NCBI GenBank assembly: GCA_964468345.1
Contig: CAYXVZ010000015.1
Location: 1 to 64,000 of the forward strand
Reading direction: 5' to 3'
Origin: DALYLB01 sp964468345
GTDB lineage: Bacteria > Acidobacteriota > Blastocatellia > RBC074
Length of the DNA stretch: 64,000 bases
The notes under the pieces were generated by a model, which searched no databases, was not told the DNA's origin, and worked only from the letters and a program-made list of their open reading frames with translations. Below, one piece after another: positions 28,443 to 37,385 of this stretch (positions are counted from its first letter, which is position 1; every line of letters starts with the position of its first letter). Both the position numbers and the translations under genes were made by a program.

Positions 28443-31400
28443 ATGTCGACGCTACACACCCAAGGAAAACGCATAACCGGTGTGCTTGGAATTCTGGCCT
28501 TGCTTGCCGGAATTTCCTTCGCTGCCAAAAACGCTACGGAGTTTTTATCCCCGATTCTGGCCAGTGCGATCGGAAAATCATCGAACGGCTCGACACCTCC
28601 TGATGCGGCGGCGATAGAGGACACGCGCCCAAAGAAAAAATCCAGTGCGCCGGCATTCAAGCCGAATCTGGTCCCGACCTTGCGATTCGGCGCGACGGGG
28701 TTGGCGTTTAATTGCGGGGATGACACGGGCGGTGCGAATGACATATCCGGACAGCGCGACCTGACGCGGTATTGTGTGGATACAGCCAACATCGGCTCCG
28801 GGATTTTGGAGGTGAAGTTCAATTGGGATGTTGTAAGCCTTTCGGGGGCGAATACGAGCGATGCCTGTTCTCTATTCGATACGGACAATGATGGGTACGC
28901 AAATTATGGCGTTTGCGTGACCATCGATAGCAATCCTGCCGCCCAGGCATCCAATAGCCCGCGGATTTACACATGCAACGATGACCGGCCAGACCGCTGT
29001 ACGAATGCTGTACTGGTGTCCGGGCCTTACAGCACCACCTGCGCAGTTTCGCAGGTGTCCACCGATCCATTTTCAGCAGGGGATTCCCATCCGCAGGATA
29101 CCGAAGCCGACTGCGTGATCGATCTAACGGAAGTGGGAGGCAGCAATGCCGTATTCATCGATTCCTGCTCTTATCCATCGCAGCAACCGAACAGCGATCC
29201 GGCGGACTGTGTCGTGCGCAAAGCCAACTCCGGCAGGCTCGAAGTCAGAAAGGTGCTCTCGCCCTCAAACGACAGCGGCCTGTTCAACCTGCAGATCGGT
29301 GGAGTGACTGCGGGGACGGGCGCGAATGTCGGCAACAACGGAACGACGGGGGAAATCGTTTATGACACCGGGACCTATACGATCGGAGAAACCGCCGGTA
29401 CGGGAACCTCTCTTTCCAATTACACGTCATCCATTGTTTGCAAGGATCTCAATGGGACGGGAACCACGATCGCTTCAAGCAGCACGACAAGTGTCAGCGT
29501 AACGCTCGCGGACAATGCGGACGTTGTTTGCACGATCACGAATACGTTTGTCAGCAATCCGAATCCGCCGTCGATCACCAAATCCTTCAATCCGACGACG
29601 ACGACCGTTGGCGGTACAGCGGCTCTGAGCTTTCAGATTACCAATCCGAATGCTTCACAATCCTTATCCGGAGTTGGCTTTACCGATACGCTTCCGTCGG
29701 GACTGGTGGTTTCGACGCCGAATGGCGTGAGCAATACCTGCGGCGGAACAGTGACGGCGACGGCCGGAAGTGGAAGTATCAGTTTGTCGGGAGCGACTCT
29801 GAGCGGCGCAAGCTCGTGCATTCTCACTGTGAATGTGACGCCGACAACTTCGGGAAGCAAGGTCAACAGCGTGACGGTCAGTTCGTCGAATGGAGGGACG
29901 GGGAATACATCCACGGCTACATTGACGGCGACGCCGGTCGCCGATCTGAGTGCGACGAAAACAGGTCCTGCGACGGTCAATGCGGGGGCCTCGATCAGCT
30001 ACACGGNNNNNNNNNNNNNNNNNNNNNNNNNNNNNNNNNNNNNNNNNNNNNNNNNNNNNNNNNNNNNNNNNNNNNNNNNNNNNNNNNNNNNNNNNNNNNN
30101 NNNNNNCGATCACGGGAACTGCGCCCGCGTCGGGGTCCTTGAGCAACACGGCGACGGTGGCAGTGCCGAGCGGAACGACGGATTCGAACACGAACAACAA
30201 CAGTTCGACGGCGAACACAACAGTCACCCCAGTGGCGGACTTGAGCGCGACGAAAACAGGTCCTGCGACGGTCAATGCGGGGGCCTCGATCAGCTACACG
30301 GTGGTTGTGAGCAATGCGGGTCCGAGCGCGGCCGATGGCGCGAGTTTCAGCGACACGGTGCCGGCGGGGATCACGGGCGTGAACGCCAGTTGCGGGAGCG
30401 CGACGGGCGGGGCCGCGTGCGGAAGCGTCTCGACGATGGGCAACAGCGTGACGAGCACGATCACGACGCTGCCGTCGGGCGGATCGGTGACATTCACGAT
30501 CACGGGAACTGCGCCCGCGTCGGGGTCCTTGAGCAACACGGCGACGGTGGCTGTGCCGAGCGGAACGACGGATTCGAACACGAACAACAATAGTTCGACG
30601 GCCAGCACGACGGTGAGTTTGATTGCCGATCTCGCAATCACCAAGGACAACGGCCAGGCCACGTATACGCCGACGTTTCCGACGACATATACGATCATCG
30701 TGACCAACAACGGACCGAGCAATGCATCGGGATTCGAGATCTCGGATGCAGTGCCGGCCGCGTTGACGGGCCTGACTATCAACTGCACGGCGACGGGCTC
30801 GGCAAGCTGCGGCTCAAATGCGAGCAGCGGAAACAATGTTTCCTTTACCGGGGCCTCGATCAATGCGGGCGGAGGCAATGCAATCACAATCACCGTTGCC
30901 GGCACCGTGAGCGGTTCGACCACGGGAACGCTGGTGAATACGGCGAACATCGTGATTCCACAGAATGCGACCTTCAGCGATTTGACGCTCGGCAACAATA
31001 GCGCAACCGATTCGGATGGGCTGCGCCTGCAAGCGGATCTCGCAATCACCAAGACGAACAATGCGACTTCGGTTGTGGCCGGAGGGACGACGACCTATAC
31101 CATCGTCGTGACCAACAATGGGCCGAACGCCGTGACCGATGCGTCGGTACTCGACACGATGCCCTCGGGCGTCACGAGCGCAACCTGGACTTGCATCGCT
31201 TCGACGGGCAGCCTTTGCGGAGCCGCGTCGGGATCAGGGAGTTTCAATACGACGGTTGATCTGTTAAGCGGTGGAACGGCTACGTTCACCGTGGTTGCCC
31301 AGATATCGCCCGCTGCGACCGGTTTGATAACAAACACAGCAACGGTTTATGAACCGTGCGGTGTGCTGGATCCGACACAAGGCAACAACACAGCGACCGA

Positions 31401-32709
31401 TTCCGACCCGCTCGCGGGGCAGATCAATCTGTCTTTGGATCTTTCCGTCAATAATCCGGCGCCGGAACCGGGCCAGACGATCACCTATACCCTGACATTG
31501 CGGAACGGGGGGCCGAGCACGGCCACCGGCGTCCTTGTCGGAGATCCATTGCCTCCTTCGCTGCAGTTCGTCTCGACCAATGGCAATTACAATCCACAAA
31601 CGGGAATTTGGAATGTGGGGACGATACCCGTGGGGGGAACAGTGACATTGACGATCACGGTACTCGTGCATGACACGTCGGCGGTCAATCGGGCCGAAGT
31701 GATTTCCGCCGATCAGACGGATGTGAACTCGACGCCCGATAATCAGGCCGATGAGGAAGACGATATCGATCAGATCCGGTTCACAACCCCGAAAGGTCCG
31801 GGCTCGCCCTATCCTGGCGCCGGCGCGATGAGCGACACCAAAGCCGGTTCGATTCTCTTCTTCAACTATTACACGTCGAATGCCGCGAACCCGAATCTCG
31901 AAAACACGCGCATCAACATCACGAACTCCCATCCTAGGATGAACACAATCGTTCATCTGTTCTTCGTCGATGGCGCGACGTGTTCGGTGGCCGATAATTA
32001 TCTCTGCCTGACGCCGAATCAGACGGCGAGCTTCACGGCGGCGGACATCGATCCGGGCGTGGCCGGTTATCTGGTCGCGATTGCGGTCGATGAATTCGGC
32101 TGTCCGATCAATGCGAACTGCCTGATCGGCGATGCTTATGTGAAAACCGCCGCGGGCGTGATGGGCAATCTCGCTGCAGAAGCCGTCGCCGCGCTGCGCG
32201 CGCGGCCCACGGAATGCGATGCCGACACATCGGCGACGACGATCGTTTTCGACGGCGTCAGCTATAACCGCATTCCACGCGCGCTGGCGATCGACAGCAT
32301 CCCCAGCCGCGAAGACGGCAATCGCACCTTCCTCGTTCTCAATCGCATTGGCGGCAATCTCGCCACCGGCGCCGCGACGATCGGCTCGCTGTTCGGCCTG
32401 CTGTTCAACGATACGGAATCGGCGTTCAGCTTTAACATCAGCGCATCGACCTGCCAGCTTCGACAGGAACTGTCGAGCAGCTTCCCGCGCACGACGCCCC
32501 GCTTCGATCAGGTGATCGGCGGCGGCCGCACGGGCTGGATGCGGATCTGGAAAATGGACGATGGCGGGATTCTCGGCTCGGTGATGAACGTGAATGCGAA
32601 TACCGCGGCGAATTCGTCAGCCTACGCAGGCGCGCACAACCTGCATCACCTGACGAGCAGCACGTCCGTCTCGCTCTCAATCCCCGTCTTCCCGGCATCG
32701 TGCCGATAG
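28443..32709 (+). CDS. DUF11 repeat surface protein, interrupted by an assembly gap
   Basis: The start MSTLHTQGKRI is chosen by alignment with the paralogue at 33215. A signal peptide (about 1-27) is followed by a Cys-containing region (to about 275), a SpaA/Ig-like stretch, then several DUF11 repeats (e.g. SYTVVVSNAGPSAADGASF, NTATVAVPSGTTDSNTNN) with a 130-residue near-identical unit, and a C-terminal region of about 290 residues shared with the paralogue (SDTKAGSILFFNYYTS to FPASCR). The 100-N gap falls in the near-identical repeats and shifts the apparent frame. If one repeat unit of 390 bp is assumed, 195 bases are missing and both sides join in one frame. DUF11 proteins are exported adhesin-like proteins. 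Confidence 0.85.
30007..30106. other. Assembly gap (100 N)
   Basis: A run of exactly 100 N is a conventional placeholder, not a measured length. The flanks match positions 55 and 250 of the 390-bp repeat unit (compare 29952 with 30247, and 30107 with 30497), so the true gap is 195 bp or 195 plus whole multiples of 390. Confidence 0.95.
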
Positions 32710-32745
32710 GCACGAATCCGCTTGCTCCCAGGTCGGTGGCGCAAC

Positions 32746-32794
32746 AATCACGGCTGGTAAGACAGGTTCCCAACCTGTCTTACCAGCCGCGATT
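32746..32794. repeat. Perfect palindrome, GACAGGTT family
   Basis: Arms CGGCTGGTAAGACAGGTT (32751-32768) and its exact complement (32772-32789) are separated by only CCC; past one mismatch AATC/GATT extends the stem to 22 of 23 pairs. It follows the first DUF11 stop by about 36 bases. Confidence 0.93.
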
Positions 32795-32798
32795 CATC

Positions 32799-32892
32799 TA
32801 AATCAGGACAAGCAAGAAAGGCACAACCACGAAGAAACGAAGAGCACGAAGAAGATCCCAGAAAATCTTCGTGCTCTTCGTTTCTTCGTGGT
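32799..32892. repeat. Inverted repeat, ACCACGAAG family, copy 3, with 27-bp box (inverted)
   Basis: Perfect 27-bp arms (32826-32852 and 32866-32892). The 27-bp box lies on the left at 32799-32825, so the whole element is in the opposite orientation to those at 15823 and 60941. Confidence 0.93.
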
Positions 32893-33009
32893 GAATTCTT
32901 TTTCCGATTTCTTCGTCTGTTTCGTATTCTCCTGTAATTCCTTGGTTGATGGTGAATGTCAGTGTTGCTTGATCGGAAATTTAAATCCTATGCAAAGATC
33001 AAATAACAA

Positions 33010-33039
33010 TTGACGAAGCCTCTCGATGTTCGGTATTAC
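33010..33039 (+). promoter_or_regulatory. Predicted sigma-70-type promoter of second DUF11 gene
   Basis: TTGACG (33010-33015), 18 bases, TATTAC (33034-33039), matching the box arrangement at 28147. AAATTTAAATCC about 30 bases upstream is also common to both regions. The leader would be about 175 bases. Confidence 0.6.
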
Positions 33040-33214
33040 CTTTCTGTCGCTGCGCCCTCACTTCCACACATTGCAGCGCCGATTAACTTCCCACGAATTA
33101 CTTCCCACGTGAGCCGCAAGAACCCTGCCTCACACAAACGGGTATCACATCCGAACATCCGTTTTCCCGCCCCCGCGGATTGCTGATTCCGCAATACACT
33201 GCTGAAGGAAGACT

Positions 33215-35053
33215 ATGTCACCACTACTCACCCATGGAAAACGCTTCATACGTGTGCTTGCGATTCTGGCCTTGTTGGCTGGATTTTCGCTGGCAGCGCC
33301 GAAATCCCGCGCTTCGAATTCTGCTCCGAGGATCTGCAAAGCGCCGGATGCGATCGCGAATGCAAGGCCGCTCGAGGCCGATCTGGCAATCACGAAAACG
33401 AACAACGCCACGTCGGTCGCGCCCGGCGGGACGACGACCTACACCATTGTCGTGACAAACCACGGGCCCGACAACGCGGAGGATGTCACCGTGATCGACA
33501 ACCTGCCCATGGAGCTTTCGAGCGCCACATGGACCTGCTCGGCTTCGACGGGAGCGAGCTGCACGGCGGCGTCCGGCTCGGGCAGCATCAATACGACGGT
33601 GAACTTGCCGAACGGCGGCGCCGCGACCTTCACCGTGACTGCGCAGGTTTCGGCGATCGCGTCGGGCACGCTCACGAATGAGGCGACCGTCTATGTTCCC
33701 TGCGGCATTGACGATCCCGTATCCGAAAACAACACCGCAACGGATTCGGATCCACTCGTGCCGCGGATCAATCTGTCCCTGAATATGGCCGTCAACAACA
33801 CCGGGCCGGCGCCGGGGCAGACCGTTATCTATACGTTGACGTTGCGCAACGCGGGGCCGAGCACGGCTACCGGCGTGGTGGTCGGCGATCCTCTGCCTGC
33901 CTCCCTGCAGTTCGTTTCAACCAACGGCAATTACAATGCACAGTCCGGATTGTGGACGGTGGGAACGCTGGCCAGCGGCGGCACGGCGACGCTCACGATC
34001 ACGGTGATCGTGCAGGATCCGGCGGCATTCAATCGAGCCGAGGTCGTTGCCGCCGATCAGGCGGACGTGAACTCGACGCCGAATAATCAACTGGCGGGGG
34101 AAGACGACCTCGGGCAGGTCGGCTTCGGGACGCAGATCGCCGCCGGAATGCCTTTTCCCGCCGCCGGCGTGATGAGCGACACCAAAGCCGGTTCGATTCT
34201 GTTCTTCAACTATTACACGTCGAATGCCGTGAACCCCAATCTCGAAAACACGCGCATCAACATCACGAATGTTCATCCGTCGTCGAATGCGATCGTGCAT
34301 CTGTTTTTCGTCGATGGCGCGACGTGTTCGGTGGCCGATAACTATCTCTGCCTGACGCCGAATCAAACGTCGAGTTTCACGGCGGCGGACATCGATCCGG
34401 GCGTGGCCGGCTATCTGATCGCGATCGCGGTGGATGAATACGGCTGCCCGATCAGTGCGAACAACCTGATCGGCGATGCCTATGTGAAAACCGCCGCGGG
34501 CGCGATGGGCAATCTGAACGCCGAAGCCGTCGCCGCGCTGCGCGCGCGGCCCGTCGAATGCGATGCCAACACATCGGCGACGACGATCGTTTTCGACGGC
34601 GTCAGCTATAACCGCATTCCGCGCGCCCTGGCGATCGACAGCATCCCCAGCCGTGAAGACGGCAATCGCACCTTCCTCGTTCTCAATCGCATCGGCGGCA
34701 ACCTCGCCACCGGCGCCGCGACGATCGGCTCGCTCTTCGGCCTGCTGTTCAACGATACGGAATCGGCCTTCAGCTTCAACATCAGCGCATCGACCTGCCA
34801 GCTTCGACAGGAACTGTCGAGCAGCTTCCCGCGCACGACGCCCCGCTTCGATCAGGTGATCGGCGGCGGCCGCACGGGCTGGATGCGGATCTGGAAAATG
34901 GACGATGGCGGGATTCTCGGCTCGGTGATGAACGTGAATCCGAATACCGCGGCGAGTTCGTCAGCCTATGCAGGGGCGCGCAACCTGCACCACCTGACGT
35001 CGAGCACCTCAGTCTCGCTCTCAATCCCCGTCTTCCCGGCTTCGTGCCGGTAA
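33215..35053 (+). CDS. DUF11 repeat surface protein, shorter paralogue
   Basis: The 612-residue protein has AAGGAAG about 6 bases before the ATG and a signal peptide (about 1-30). Two DUF11-type domains follow (about 50-180, ADLAITKTNNATSVAPGG; about 185-300, INLSLNMAVNNTGPAPG), then the ~290-residue C-terminal region shared with the first DUF11 protein. The last 879 bp of both genes align without length change and are nearly identical over the final ~490 bp, suggesting recent duplication or gene conversion. The DUF11 copies are otherwise reduced compared with the larger gene. A 44-bp palindrome follows the stop. Confidence 0.9.
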   Translation: MSPLLTHGKRFIRVLAILALLAGFSLAAPKSRASNSAPRICKAPDAIANARPLEADLAITKTNNATSVAPGGTTTYTIVVTNHGPDNAEDVTVIDNLPMELSSATWTCSASTGASCTAASGSGSINTTVNLPNGGAATFTVTAQVSAIASGTLTNEATVYVPCGIDDPVSENNTATDSDPLVPRINLSLNMAVNNTGPAPGQTVIYTLTLRNAGPSTATGVVVGDPLPASLQFVSTNGNYNAQSGLWTVGTLASGGTATLTITVIVQDPAAFNRAEVVAADQADVNSTPNNQLAGEDDLGQVGFGTQIAAGMPFPAAGVMSDTKAGSILFFNYYTSNAVNPNLENTRINITNVHPSSNAIVHLFFVDGATCSVADNYLCLTPNQTSSFTAADIDPGVAGYLIAIAVDEYGCPISANNLIGDAYVKTAAGAMGNLNAEAVAALRARPVECDANTSATTIVFDGVSYNRIPRALAIDSIPSREDGNRTFLVLNRIGGNLATGAATIGSLFGLLFNDTESAFSFNISASTCQLRQELSSSFPRTTPRFDQVIGGGRTGWMRIWKMDDGGILGSVMNVNPNTAASSSAYAGARNLHHLTSSTSVSLSIPVFPASCR

Positions 35054-35057
35054 TCGA

Positions 35058-35170
35058 GAAAAGCAAAACGAGAGAACGGAACAAGCGATAATAACGAAAC
35101 ATACGGAAACTCTTTATACTTTCGTATGTTTCGTTATTATCGCTTGTTCCGTTCTCTCGTTTTGCTCTTC
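35058..35170. repeat. 44-bp perfect inverted repeat between convergent genes
   Basis: Core arms 35062-35105 and 35123-35166 are perfectly complementary over 44 bp, with a 17-base loop; the words AACGAGAGAACGGAACAAGCG and ATAATAACGAAACATACG (parts of the arm) are not obviously tandem. It fills the space between the DUF11 stop (35053) and the mtnC stop (35169) almost exactly and reaches into the mtnC stop codon region. Confidence 0.97.
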
Positions 35171-35891
35171 AAGAAGTAAGCACGCTATTGAAATCTATAA
35201 TCTGCGGAAATTCCTCGGCCGCTGGCTGCGGTTTGTTGCCGGGGCGAACGACGAGCATGGTTTGCAGGCCCGCCGTGCGCGCCGCGCGGAGTTCGGCGGT
35301 GACGTCCGAGAGAAAGAGAATGTGGGAAGGTTCGACGCGCAGGTCCGCCGCGATTCTTCGATAGCTTTCCGTTTCCTGCTTCGCGCCGACGCGCGTATCG
35401 AAATAGCCGCTGAGCATTCCCGTCAGATCGCCCGCCGTGGTGTAACCGAATAACAACTGCTGGGCCAGCACGCTGCCCGAGGAATAAATGCAGAGCGTTC
35501 GCCCCTGTGCTGTCCATCGTTCAAAGGCGGTCGGCACGTCCGGATACATCTCGCTTTTCAATTCGCCCTTGCGATAGCCTTCTTCCCAGATTTTCCCTTG
35601 CAGGCTTTTGAGCGGCGTCGATTTTCGATCCTGGTCGATCAGCCAGTGAATATAGATTTCCAGCGAGCCGATCGAATGATCGGGCAGCGGCGGCGGATTG
35701 CGGCCCTCGCGGCGATCGCTTTCGTACTCCCTCGCCAGGGCGACGATATCGGCCACCGCCTCCGGATCGAGCTCATGCGCTTCCAGATAAGCGCGCGCGT
35801 GCCGGCGCGCATAAGGAAAAAGCGTCTGGAACACGAAGTCGATTGGGGTCGTCGTGCCCTCGATGTCGAGCAGAATCACCTGTGGCGTCAT
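35169..35891 (-). CDS. mtnC: Acireductone synthase (enolase-phosphatase)
   Basis: This HAD-family enzyme enolises and dephosphorylates 2,3-diketo-5-methylthiopentyl-1-phosphate to acireductone in methionine salvage. The 240-residue length is typical. The nucleophile motif is LLDIEGTTTPIDF (DxEGTT instead of DxDGT, characteristic of MtnC); later HAD motifs are IYSSGSVLAQQLLF and the Lys/Asp motif with GAKQETESYRRIA and ILFLSDVTAELRAA. It overlaps mtnD by 4 bases, so the two are translationally coupled. Confidence 0.96.
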   Translation of the reverse strand: MTPQVILLDIEGTTTPIDFVFQTLFPYARRHARAYLEAHELDPEAVADIVALAREYESDRREGRNPPPLPDHSIGSLEIYIHWLIDQDRKSTPLKSLQGKIWEEGYRKGELKSEMYPDVPTAFERWTAQGRTLCIYSSGSVLAQQLLFGYTTAGDLTGMLSGYFDTRVGAKQETESYRRIAADLRVEPSHILFLSDVTAELRAARTAGLQTMLVVRPGNKPQPAAEEFPQIIDFNSVLTS

Positions 35892-36451
35892 AGCGCGGGT
35901 TGCGCCGGCAGATCTGCCGGGCCGAAACAGAGCGGTTGATAATGTTCGTCCTTGCCGCTGGCCGTGTAATTCGGAGCCCAGCCGGCCGCGTCTTTAAAGA
36001 GGCGAATGGCGCGGATGCGCCGATCGGCGCAGAGATTGAACCAGTGCAGCGTCCCCGCCGGCACGCGAATCAGATCACCGGCGACGACCTCGATGCCGAT
36101 GACCGGGCCATCGACGGGATGGATGTGAAACAGGCCGCTGCCTTCGATGATGAAACGCACTTCGTCATCGTCGTGCCAGTGTTCGCGGTTGAACTTCGCG
36201 AGCATGACATCCAGGCCCGGCGTCATTGGCGAGACATCGATCACATCAGCTGTGACATAACCGCCGAGTTCTTTCAGCCGTTCGATCTCGGGCGCATAGG
36301 CCGCCAGAATTGCCTCGGCCGGCGCATCGGCCGCGACAGGATGCGCGGGCTCCCAGATTTCATAGTCGATATCGATATTCGCGAGATACGCGCGGACTTT
36401 TTCAAGATCGGTCAGCGTTTTGTTCTCTTCCGGTATGTTGACGACGGCCAT
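35888..36451 (-). CDS. mtnD: Acireductone dioxygenase
   Basis: The enzyme oxidises acireductone to the 2-keto acid precursor of methionine plus formate (Fe form). The 187-residue cupin contains the metal motif EHWHDDDEVRFIIEG (HxH...E) and the second cupin motif GTLHWFNL. The start MAVVNIPEENKTL has AGAGGA about 8 bases upstream. The left arm of the CACGGGGAG palindrome lies about 22 bases before the start, so the ribosome site is squeezed between palindrome and ATG. The stop overlaps the mtnC start. Confidence 0.96.
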   Translation of the reverse strand: MAVVNIPEENKTLTDLEKVRAYLANIDIDYEIWEPAHPVAADAPAEAILAAYAPEIERLKELGGYVTADVIDVSPMTPGLDVMLAKFNREHWHDDDEVRFIIEGSGLFHIHPVDGPVIGIEVVAGDLIRVPAGTLHWFNLCADRRIRAIRLFKDAAGWAPNYTASGKDEHYQPLCFGPADLPAQPAL

Positions 36452-36472
36452 AATGTTTCCTCTGAGAGTGTA

Positions 36473-36584
36473 ACCACGGGGAGCACGGGGGACACGGGGA
36501 AAAGACAAAGCGATTTAAACTCCCTGTGCTCCCCGTGCTCCCCGTGGTAAATCCTTCTGTGCCTTTCTTGCTTGCATTGATTTA
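36473..36584. repeat. Inverted repeat of CACGGGGAG words with the same 27-bp box
   Basis: Arms 36473-36500 and 36521-36548 match in 25 of 28 positions; the outer 18 bp are perfect. The frame of the word (ACCACGNNG, AGCACGNNG) is that of the CACGAAG family, with GGG replacing AAG. The 27-bp box (36558-36584) matches the copy at 32799-32825 in 24 of 27 positions, after a 9-base insertion. It lies between mtnB and mtnD. Confidence 0.93.
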
Positions 36585-36596
36585 GCGGTCTCCATT

Positions 36597-36618
36597 CCGC
36601 CTTCAGGCGGGACTACGA
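36597..36618. repeat. Half element of the GTAGTCCCGCC family at mtnB stop
   Basis: CCGCCT-TC-AGGCGG (36597-36610) is followed by GACTACGAAC, as in the right arm at 12750. The CTA of GACTAC is the mtnB stop codon (TAG on the - strand), so the repeat supplies the end of the gene. Confidence 0.75.
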
Positions 36619-37242
36619 ACTTCTTCCCGTGACTTCCAACAGAAATTCAAAAATCTCGATATGGCGGCGGGCTTCCGCGAGGCTGCGGCCCCAGGTATAG
36701 AGCCCGTGCCCGCGAAGCAGAAAGCCGTGCATGTCGGGATGTCGTTCGAGTACGCCTACGAGTTCGCCCGCCAGCGCATTCATCTCCTGCGAATTTTCCA
36801 AAATCGGAATCCATTCGCGATGCAGGTGCGTGCGCACGCCGGACAATCCCTTGAGCATTTCCCATCCCTGGATCTCGATTCCGCCGTTTGCGGCAAAGCG
36901 ATCGGACAGCAGCGTGCTCCAGACCGAATGGGTATGCAGCACGGCCCGCGCGCCGCGCAATCGCACCAGGGCCAGATGCAGCGCCGTTTCATCCGAGGGC
37001 TTGCCTTCGCCCGCCATCACCGCGCCCTGGGGATCGATCTCGACAAAATGTTCCGGCGACAATTGCCCCTTGTCATGGCCGCTGGCTGTGATCAGCAGGC
37101 GCAAGGGATCTTCCCAGAGCACGGCGCTGAAATTCCCGCTCGTGCCCAGCACCCAGCCTCGCCGGTGAAACTCCTGCCCGCACGCGGCCAACTGGCGGCA
37201 CAACTCCATTGCCGGATCGGATTGGTCCAGTGGTTCTTTCAT
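36613..37242 (-). CDS. mtnB: Methylthioribulose-1-phosphate dehydratase
   Basis: The enzyme dehydrates methylthioribulose-1-phosphate in methionine salvage. The 209-residue class II aldolase-like protein has GTSGNFSAVL (phosphate/Zn loop), a His pair VLHTHSVWST and a third ligand region RGHGLYTWG. The start is set at MKEPLDQSD; the frame runs on upstream through a purine-rich palindrome that codes an implausible KREGRREGG stretch. The ribosome site is not clear. Order mtnB-mtnD-mtnC on the - strand, with a palindrome and box between mtnB and mtnD. mtnA is not in the window. Confidence 0.93.
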   Translation of the reverse strand: MKEPLDQSDPAMELCRQLAACGQEFHRRGWVLGTSGNFSAVLWEDPLRLLITASGHDKGQLSPEHFVEIDPQGAVMAGEGKPSDETALHLALVRLRGARAVLHTHSVWSTLLSDRFAANGGIEIQGWEMLKGLSGVRTHLHREWIPILENSQEMNALAGELVGVLERHPDMHGFLLRGHGLYTWGRSLAEARRHIEIFEFLLEVTGRSS

Positions 37243-37265
37243 ATTTTTGCAAAGAGGGATTCTAG

Positions 37266-37385
37266 CAGGGAAGGTGGGACAGAGGGAAAGAGGGAGGGAA
37301 GGAGGGACAGAGGGATGAAAGGGAAACAAAGAGGGAGAGAGAAGAAATCCCTTCCCTCCCTCTCTCCGTCCCTCCTTCCTCTTCA
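37266..37385. repeat. Imperfect purine/pyrimidine inverted repeat (AGGGAGGGA words)
   Basis: A purine-rich left part (about 37266-37346) faces a pyrimidine-rich right part (37349-37385). Stretches such as GGAAGGAGGGAC match in inverse orientation, but the arms are not perfect. It ends directly at the stop codon of the TonB-dependent receptor. A similar element with GAGGGACGG words lies at 59947-60040. Confidence 0.8.

Larger units (their letters stand above)
32710..33214. other. Intergenic region between the DUF11 paralogues
   Basis: No gene seen. It holds two palindromes (32746-32794 and 32799-32892) and the promoter region of the second DUF11 gene (about 32945-33130), which resembles that of the first. 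Confidence 0.7.

Noticed and set aside
28413..30593. Two separate overlapping DUF11 genes around the N run
   Set aside because: The frame change is caused by the arbitrary 100-N placeholder; the repeat arithmetic joins both parts into one gene.
31831..35053. Diversity-generating retroelement (variable repeat pair at the ends of the DUF11 genes)
   Set aside because: Differences are not confined to adenine positions and no reverse transcriptase is present in the window.
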